Below are positions 56,488 to 64,000 of a stretch of DNA of 64,000 nucleotides, piece after piece. Numbering within the stretch: position 1 is the first letter of the stretch; each line of letters starts with the position of its first letter. Made by a program: the position numbers and the translations under genes. Source of the stretch: Eucommia ulmoides (Eukaryota > Streptophyta > Magnoliopsida > Garryales > Eucommiaceae); contig CM028328.1 in NCBI GenBank assembly GCA_016647705.1, positions 11,526,614 to 11,590,613 of the forward strand, written 5' to 3'. The notes under the pieces were generated by a model. That model did not search any database. It was not told where the DNA came from and was given only the letters and a program-made list of their open reading frames with translations.

Positions 56488-59401
56488 TGTTGGCCTAGTG
56501 AGCTATCCAAGAGGCGGATTGAATTGGATAGTTATAAAAATTTAAACAAATAATTCTTTCAACACTTAATTATCAGATAATCAATTTTTCCTAAATCAAT
56601 TATTATTTTCGTTACGCAGTAGATAAGTGTTTAAATGTAGGTGCACACCTAAACAAAATGTAAAGAAGAATATCAATGCAACACACCAAGATATATCCTA
56701 GTTCAGCAAGCTAGCCTTACCTAATCCAATCCCCCGAGCTCTACGAAGATTTATAATCTCTAAACATCTTGATTCCTTTAATAATAGGAACCAAACTTTT
56801 ACAACGATTCTTTTACCAAACTCAAAATCAACATTTACAATTTTCTTTTTTATTAGGTTAAAGAAGAACCTTATCTTTTTACTAAGCTAAAGATTAACCT
56901 AATTCTATTACAGGAATAATCAAAACCTAATCCTTTTATAGGCTAAAGATCAAACCTCACAACTTTCACAAGTATTATTTTTCCAAGTAAGAATGGAACC
57001 TTTACAATTCGCTCAAAACAATTCAATTCAAGGAGAATCAGGACCTAGTTTTTTTCAAGAGAAAAGAATAACCTAACATTTTTATACTTAGGACAAAGAT
57101 CAAACCTAAATCTTTTTTATCGGAAAAGAATGAAACCTAGCTACCCTGACTATACATTCACCCAACCATGTTTAATCCACAAAAATTCAAAAATACAAAA
57201 AATAATGAGTTTCTTCTCACAATGAGTTTCTACCACCTCAATACAGTTATACTCGATTAATATCTCAAAATTTACAACGTGATTGATATAATGTGAGATA
57301 AATCAATATCAGATTAATAATCAATACGAGTAACACATAATCAGATAAATACACAAAATCGTTTTAAAAATATTTTTCAAGCTTTTAGATTTAAAACGAT
57401 TTTCTAACGATCTTAACAACCAAGCCAATACAATAATATGAAATCACTATTAATAATAATAGTTTGGAAAGATCTTACTGGGATAACACTGAAGATTGAA
57501 AACAGAATCACAAGATAGCATAAGTCGGTGACGCTAAATCAACAGTGCTTTAGATCTAGAACTTATAACGAAATCTTTCTCGAAAAATCTCAGCAGAATA
57601 ATATCTCTTAGAAAAGCGTAGTAACTGATGTTCTTGATGATGTTAACCTTAATCCCATAGGCCTAATTATATAGACCAATATCAAGCACTTTAACGGGTA
57701 CTTTTCAAAAGATATGGTTCTAAAGACACTCTTAGACCCCATATAACATAATCATTCAATTCTAGGATAATTCACTTAAAAATAACTTTCAAAACTCTCA
57801 AATAGGTCCATAAAACATTTCTCAATTATCAATCTCAAAGATAGGAAGTATTTAACTACTTAAATTAAGAGAATCTTAAATTATGTGGACCAAATCAATA
57901 GGGATATAAAATATGCGTACCATATCTTTAACAAGATCAGATCTCCTGAATTTCTCCCTAAGAGAAAGACCAAATTCCTTGAAATCTCAACCGAAACATT
58001 CAGTTGACCGATCCTTGACCATGGTTTGATTGATTAATACAGCGTAGAAACCAGGCCAATCAAAACAGTCAATCGGTTAACCAATTCTCCTTCTGTCAGT
58101 TGACCGATTGGTTTAGAGAGTTTCCTCTGCCAAACTCCAGCACAGTCAGTCGATCGATTAAGTACCAATCGGTTGACCGTTTGGTTCAGAAACTTCCACT
58201 TTTAAACCCTTAAGCCTATCAGTTGAGTGATCTCTTTGGTCGATTGACCGAACATTGCAGGTTCTACATATTTTGCTCCAAAAATCTCACTGTTTCAAAC
58301 GGTTGACCGATCTCTTCTGATTAGTTGACCGATTGATGCTGGATAGTCATTTCCTACACCAATTTTGCTCCAAAACCTACTGCTTGATTCAATAATTGAT
58401 TGTTTTTCTCAGTTGACTGAATTGACTCTAAACTTCAACTTTAAATCATGATTTTTACTTAGGTCAATTTTTATTTTTAATATAAGGAGAACATATCAAA
58501 TTTTAATTAGGATCTTAACTTCTATCATGTCAATAGCAAAACACACATAAGATAACTCGTTTAATAGTGTTGTGTGTAGGGGTGTGCAATGGATTGAGTC
58601 AACCCGCCAAACCCACACCGCAAAAAAATTGCCCAATACTAACCTGCACATTGCGTGGGTGTTAAAACTTGAAACCCACATATGTATGGGCGAGTTACAG
58701 TTTGGCTCATGTTCTTACGGGTTCAACTCACCCGCTCGAGTAGACACAAAATGATGTCATTTTAGACTTTATTACTTACGTTTGTAATTTTTTTTTCCTA
58801 TTTTTGTGATGGTTTACAAATTACATTGTAGTTTTTTTCTTGTTTTTGTGTTACTACAATTTTGTCGCAATTTTCTACAATTTTTTTGTAATGTAAGGAT
58901 TTTTCTTTTTAACAATATTTATTATATTTCAAGAGCAATCCGCGGTTCTAATTAGTCCAACTCGAAAATAGGTTCAACCCGTACATTTTTGGGTAGCCCA
59001 CGGTTTAAACTAACCAACCCGCACAATCTAACTCGCCCCCAACCCATACATTGTTGGGCGGTCCACGGTTCAAACTAACCCAACCAGCCTAATAATTATT
59101 TTATTCAAGATTTTGGCCCAACCCGCCCTAATCTACCAGCTATCCACCCCTAGTCGTGTGTGATCCTAATTCGGGTTGCATTAAAAGTATAAGAGTATTG
59201 AATTGTTTTCACCTAATTTTTTCAAGGTCTTCAACACTCTTCTTTTCTTCACTGCATTTATCTTTGCACCCATAACATTTTCTTCATGATTTCTTCAACA
59301 TAATCAATAATTTGAAACTCTTTTATGAAATACTTAATAAACACATTAGTTTCACAAAAAATATTAACATTTAATTATTCATCAAAACCTAGGGATCAAC
59401 A
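56488..59401 (-). mobile_element. 3' LTR of the SIRE-like element (copy D)
   Basis: About 2.33 kb without the MITE at 58577-59152. The TTGACC cluster lies at 57998-58435. The TTTTATTAGGTTAAAGAAGAACC-type repeats at 56760-57150 match the similar zone in copies A, B and C. Confidence 0.75.
58577..59152 (+). mobile_element. hAT-type MITE nested in the 3' LTR, 576 bp
   Basis: The ends are TAGGGGTGTGCAATGG and, inverted, CTAGGGGTGGATAGC without its first base. The flanks GTTGTGTG (58569-58576) and GTCGTGTG (59153-59160) form an 8-bp duplication with one mismatch. The sister LTR (about 63140) has the uninterrupted site AGTGTCGTGTATGATCC, which confirms the insertion. Subterminal AACCCGC/GGGCGG motifs repeat along the element. 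Confidence 0.9.
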
Positions 59402-60182
59402 ATATCTTCTTTTTTTATGATGACAATTAACTTTGATATTTTCTTCAAAACAAAAATGTTACCACGCTCCCCCTAAATACGAAGACAAGTATTTAACTCA
59501 TTTAAGTATAATCATGAAGACAAATTGAAACAGTTCAGCAGATGTTTAACATGAGCCCAAAAATCAATATAAAGATTATGATATTCAACAAAGCTCAATA
59601 TACTCAATTCAATTTAGATCTCTCTTTGATTAATGCAATACTTAGGCGAACAAATTTCTAAACATTATCTAACAAGTTTAAACATCAAACAATTTCTCCC
59701 CCTTTGTCATCTCAAAAAGTGAGGATGGAGAACAAAAAAATTCTTTTAATCTCTTTTAAATATCTTGATAAATTTCTCTTGAAAAACTCATAAAAATTTA
59801 ATTTTAATAGTAAGGATAAAACTCATTTTCAATCACTAGAATATATGTGGATCATCATGAGATAAATATTAAGTATAAAAGATCATGTCTAGACAAACCA
59901 TAATAAGGTAATTACCACTTAGTCCATCTAGATCAAGTGCCACAAATCCTAGATTTAACAATTACAAACCAAAGTGCCACTGTGAGACATGTTCAAATTA
60001 CATAACGAAACTGAAAATGATAAAATATAAAAACTAATGAGGACCATGTCCCATGAATGGATAGTATGGTCCCACCGAACTCGTAGCCGGCTGCTGTGGG
60101 TACTGACCATCAAGCTAAATGCTCGAACTCGAGGGCATCTATTGATAATACGATATAGATGGTCTAACCCCTATTGACCCTG

Positions 60183-61200
60183 CTACAGTGGATCCTCCAA
60201 AGGATTGTTGCGCTTCGAAGATAGTGTGCCCACTATACTGCTATTGACTAGCAAAGTACGAGCTCTACATGAATTGAAACATATGTTCCATGCTGCCTGT
60301 GATCCTCCAAAATCTTGATTCCGAAGTATGTCCATCTTCTTATCTGAGCTTAACTTTTCCTTCTCTTTTTCTTCTTCTTCTTCCACCACCATTCTCTCTC
60401 TCTTACCCCTTCTTTCTCACCCATCTATTCTTCTAGAATTCATATCCCATTAGTATACAATTACTAACATTTATCCATGTCGAGGTCATTGTGAAAAACT
60501 TAATTTCTTTAGGGTCGCTCTCAACTTCGAAGAAATTGATTACTTTTTGAAGCGCATCGGCATAGGGTAGTATTCTAGAGGTTTTTTTTTTTTTTAAATG
60601 ATACCTCATGTGTTCCTTCATAACATGGGCTAAATCAAGTTTTCTTCCCTCAACAATATCATTTAGCAAATATAAATCAAACTCATTAACATTCGTATGA
60701 CTCCCTCATCTAGGCACATTTGTCTACGTGATCATCGAATGAATAAGACGGTGCTCAAGCGATAGCGATCCGCACTATCCTCATCTAACCCAAACTTCTC
60801 AGCAATCTCACTTCTCCTAATATTTGTCGCAATCTAGTGAGGGGTATTGTAGGGAAAACATCTTCTCTGTTTAACTTCAAAATGTCTCTAAGTTCTGCCT
60901 TATCGAATTTAATTTCAGCCCCTTTAACAAATGACCTCATTTGTTCATCTCTAAGTACAAGATTACTATAAAACATTCTTACCCAAAGGTTCATCCATTC
61001 ATTACTTTGGGAAACAAAATGGGTCAACCCAAATTCCTAATATACTTCTCAAGATCGATATTTTTTCTTCTTTAATCTATCCAAATCTATGGGTTTACAA
61101 CACACGACCTTTCAATTTGCAAATTCATTTTTGAATTTTATTTATGCCTCATTGTTCTCAAAATGGATATTTTCATATTTATATTTCCTGGGCAAAGTCT
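60183..61200 (-). pseudogene. Decayed ORF resembling the 'putative plant transposon protein' domain
   Basis: Minus-strand segments in one order: FKNEFANWKVVCCKPIDLDR (about 61145-61085), SNEWMNLWVRMFYSNL with RSFVKGAEIKFDKAELRDIL (61027-60785), then LAHVMKEHMRYHLKKKK (60669-60433), and a charged tail (60392-60183). The pattern F-x-N-x-x-A ... W-x-x-x-R-x-F-Y-x-N-L ... V-K-G-x-x-I-x-F ... L resembles the domain named putative plant transposon protein, which is common in plant retroelements of unknown class. Several stops separate the segments. The function of this domain is not known. Confidence 0.45.
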
Positions 61201-61822
61201 TTCAACTCTAGGCATTTTCCCTCAATAGTGAGTTCAACAACCAATTTAAAACTGAAAAATCTAATAAGATGGAATAGATCTATCAAACCTTAGAGAGAGA
61301 TGGAAAAATTAACCTTATGATGAAGCTTCCGATTTCCAAATGATAGATCCAAGCCCTTAATCTTCTCATCTAAGCCAAAATGTGATGATCTCTTGAAGAT
61401 TTTGGATGAAAAACTCTTAGGATATGAAGGGTTTTTTGAGAGAGAGGACTTCAAGACTGAAATGGGGGTGAAAGGGGCTAGGGATATAAATCCCGTAACA
61501 GTCGGTTGACCGACTATTCTTGGTTGGTTAACTGACCAATGCAGAGTCTGCGTATTGCAAACTTTGTTCTTGTCTATTGACCGATAGGGCCCTTTTGTTT
61601 TTTTTTTTTGTGCATTTTTGTCCTATTTGATCAACTAGCTTAATTTTTACCTCTTATTTTGATCCATACATATTATTTAAAATATTTTCACACGCAGACA
61701 CTCTCTCACACAACACGCGCGCGCGCGCGCACACATATCACAAATATCTAATTTAAGAAATGCTAAGCATCAGTCTCCCTAATGAAATTAACATATTTGA
61801 ATTTTAGAAAATTTGACATACC

Positions 61823-62107
61823 TCAATCGTCCTTGGGAGCAATTGGTGTGTGTCCCTTTGGTGGATTGTTAATTTCAATCTTTTTGCCCATTGAATCCAC
61901 TATATTTTCTTTTGCTTGACTTATCACTTTGATATCCTCATTTCTTACACCGGCACATTTCTGGATTGGTTCAATGATAATTTTCTTGTCCTTGTACGAT
62001 GCTTTGAGCTGCTTTTCCTCATTTTGCTTTGTCATCGCTTTATACATTGTCTTTCTTTGGTATTGGTTTCTCGCCATTTGTTGAGGATAAGTATTAGTTG
62101 ATTTCAT
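61823..62107 (-). other. Hypothetical open frame, 94 codons, in the interior of the SIRE-like element
   Basis: A Lys/Asn/Gln-rich translation from MKSTNTYPQQMARNQ. No recognised domain. It lies just inside the truncated 5' LTR and may be the start of a leader or gag-like region; it may also be chance. Confidence 0.2.
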
Positions 62108-62159
62108 GTATTGAACTTGCTACTTTTTGAACTTTTCACTTTGCATATACTGATTCTTC

Positions 62160-62262
62160 CTCATTGGTGCATTGAATCTGGACTCATTTATTGGCATGTA
62201 AGATTCATTGTTTCCTCTTTATTGGCATGTAAGATTCATTGGTGCATTGAATCTGGACACAT
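62160..62262 (+). repeat. Short scrambled direct repeats
   Basis: TTGGTGCATTGAATCTGGAC occurs at about 62164 and 62240, and TATTGGCATGTAAGATTCAT at about 62191 and 62221. The arrangement suggests slippage or a small duplication at the point where the 5' LTR was truncated. Confidence 0.7.
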
Positions 62263-62275
62263 ACCTGGCAGGTTA

Positions 62276-63389
62276 CTTTTAAAAAAAATGGCTCTAAAAG
62301 TCATTCTTAGACCCCATATAACATAATCATTCAATTATGAGATAATTCACTTAAAAATAACTTTCAAAATTCTCAAATAAATCCATAAAATATTTCTCAA
62401 TTATCAATCACAAAAATATGAAGTATTTAACTACATAAATTAAGATAATCTAAATTATGTGGACCAAATCAATATAGATATAAAATATGTGTACTATATC
62501 TTCAACAAGATCAGATCCTCAAATTTCTCCTTTGGAATCATAAAAAATGGCTAGTGTTTGACCGAAAGACCAAGTTCTTTGAAATCTTAACCGAAACAAT
62601 CGGTTGACCGATCACTGGCCATCGGTTGACCGATTGATATAGCGTAGAAAGCAAGCCAATCAAAACAGCCAGTCGGTTGACCAATTCTCCTTCAATTGGT
62701 TGACCAATTAGTTTAGAGAGTTTCCACTGCCAAACTCCAGCACAGTCGGTTGACCGATTGGTTCAGAGACTTTCACTTTTAAACCCTTAAGCCCATCAGT
62801 TGACTTATCATCTTTGGTCAGTTAACCGATCGTTGTAGGATCTACACATTTTGCTTTGAAAACCACATTGTTTCAAATGATTGACCATTCTCTTCTAATC
62901 AGTTGACTGATTAATGTTGGATGGTCATTCGCTACACCAATTTTGCTCCAAAACCTACTGCTTGAATCAGTTAACCGATTGTTTTTCTCGGTTGACTGAA
63001 TTGGCTATAAACTTCAACTTTTAATCATGATTTTTACTTAGGTCAATATCACATGAGGAGCACAAATCAAATATTTAATTAGGATCTTAACTTCTATCAT
63101 GTCAATATCAAAACACACATATGATAACTCATTTAATAGTGTCGTGTATGATCCTAATTTGAGTTGCATTAAGAGTATAAGAGTATTGAATTGTTTTCAC
63201 TTAATTTCTCCAAGATCTTCAACGCTCTTCTTTTCTTCACCGCATTCATCTTTGTACCCATAACATTTTCTACATGATATCTTCAACATAATCAATAATT
63301 TGGAACTCTTTTTTGAAATACTCAACAAATACATTAGTTCCACCAAAAACATCAGCACTTAATTGTTCATCAAAACCTAGGGATCAACA
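62276..63389 (-). mobile_element. Truncated 5' LTR of the SIRE-like element (copy E)
   Basis: Aligns with 57700-59401 of copy D (minus its MITE), from TTCTAGACCCC-type sequence (CTTAGACCCCATATAACATA) to GGGATCAACA. The part equivalent to 56488-57690 is missing, which means that the 5' LTR 3' half and the primer site are gone. Confidence 0.75.
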
Positions 63390-63394
63390 GTGAT

Positions 63395-63990
63395 TGTTGT
63401 GGATTATGAATGGTGGCTCCCCAACGTTTGAATTGGACATGAATTTTATTTTGTCTTTATTGTGGATATAACATTATATTAATTCTAATTTTGTTGATTT
63501 TACTTCTTTATATTCTACTAGTTATTCTAACAAGTAGGGAAAAAGTCAAAATGAACATCTATTGTAAAAAATTTACAAAGTTTATATTTAACATGTAAGT
63601 ACTTTGAGATCTATTTTTATAATGTTTTGTGTTTTATTTTGGTTTAATTTGATATTTATTATCATACATTAAAAAAAAAAATTGAGCAAGAAAATGTTGG
63701 TTAAGAAATATGTACATTATTATCATACACAATGTTGCAACCAAACATGATTCTTTGCTTCTTGTTTTAAAAATTGAGGAAATAATTTTAGAATTAATCA
63801 TTACCAAATGCAATTCTTTTCCCAAAAGGAACCAGAATTATGTCGTTAACAAACGCGATTTTGTTTGCAGAACAAAAAAAAAATGTCATTACCATGCACA
63901 ATTTTTTCCCAAAAGGGAACAAAATTCTCATTTCATCTCATCATATCCCAAAGTGGGATGAGAAAAGTGGGAACACCAACCAAACGCCAC
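63395..63990 (+). mobile_element. Right end of a PIF/Harbinger-like MITE
   Basis: The last part (63795-63990) repeats TTACCAAATGCAATTCTTTT and GTTAACAAACGCGATTTTGT, like the subterminal repeats of the MITE at 23883-24450, and ends GGTGTTGGT-type (inverted GTGGCGTTTGGTTGG) before TTA at 63991-63993. The left end is not in 63395-63795, because the SIRE-like element and perhaps Copia 4 have split it from its left part. Confidence 0.65.
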
Positions 63991-64000
63991 TTAATATTTT

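Larger units (their letters stand above)
56488..63389 (-). mobile_element. SIRE/Maximus-like non-autonomous LTR element, GTGAT target duplication
   Basis: Minus-strand element with outer ends TGTTGATCCCTAGGTTTTGA (63389) and CTAGGCCAACA (56488), flanked by GTGAT at 56483-56487 and 63390-63394. The 3' LTR (56488-59401) is complete apart from a nested MITE. The 5' LTR (about 62276-63389) is missing its 3' half. The interior (59402-62275) holds no reverse transcriptase. Near the 3' LTR the minus strand reads GATGACAAAGGGGGAGAAAT (about 59715-59696) and ATGATAAAAAAAGAAGATAT (about 59420-59402), like the purine-rich GGGGGAG zone at the 3' end of SIRE-type Copia elements. Copies A, B, C and the partial copies at 40498-46895 are LTRs of the same family. 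Confidence 0.75.

Noticed and set aside
61705..61740. GC/AC alternating tract as a functional Z-DNA element
   Set aside because: It is a short (AC)n(GC)n microsatellite with no context that supports a function.

Overview
The window looks like nuclear DNA of a dicot plant: AT-rich, intron-bearing, with two recognisable host genes and a dense, layered load of plant transposons (Copia, Ty3/Gypsy, TRIM, hAT, PIF/Harbinger-like, Helitron) plus a decayed plant pararetrovirus fragment. No rRNA, tRNA, CRISPR array or bacterial-style operon was seen. The species cannot be fixed from the sequence alone.

Layout. 1-4435: 3' end of a large Tat/Ogre-type Ty3 element (3' UTR minisatellite, polypurine tract, 2.26 kb LTR). 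5940-8632: two related Ty3 3' ends tail to tail, one of them a deletion derivative with an exact GAGAA target duplication. 8794-9752: 20-bp minisatellite and a second Ty3-type LTR. 9745-10900: endogenous caulimovirid reverse transcriptase/RNase H pseudogene. 11813-12715: Helitron. 13980-17250: host gene 1, a Kelch-repeat protein (two exons), whose 2.3 kb intron holds a tandem TRIM array and several MITEs. 17533-22440: decayed TRIM invaded by a minus-strand Copia. 22646-26561: small Helitron, then a plus-strand Copia wreck split by a PIF/Harbinger-like MITE. 26890-28099: hAT element with exact 8-bp target duplication, sitting just upstream of host gene 2 (28769-30070), N-acetylglucosaminyltransferase II. 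31570-33432: long foldback inverted repeat. 34782-40018: a rearranged TRIM/Copia complex. 40498-46895: several copies of a long LTR (TGTTGA...CCAACA) resembling SIRE/Maximus Copia LTRs. 46898-49296: MITE array, Helitron, hAT MITE. 50916-55776: full-length minus-strand Copia with both LTRs. 56488-63389: SIRE-like non-autonomous element with GTGAT target duplications and its own nested hAT MITE. 63395-63990: right end of a PIF/Harbinger-like MITE.

The two host genes are unrelated in job: the Kelch protein belongs to the family from which glucosinolate nitrile-specifier proteins arose, and GnT II is a Golgi enzyme of N-glycan maturation. Everything else is mobile DNA in different stages of decay.

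The most notable structures are (1) the 34782-40018 complex, where the 5' LTRs of a TRIM and a Copia seem to have been exchanged by an inversion between their shared primer-binding sites; (2) the three-LTR/two-internal-domain TRIM multimer inside the Kelch intron; (3) the about 1.86 kb foldback; (4) the LTR family carrying clusters of a TTGACC-containing near-palindrome; and (5) the Tat-type element with a tandem repeat just before its 3' LTR. No coding system that I would call new was found; the novelty here is structural.
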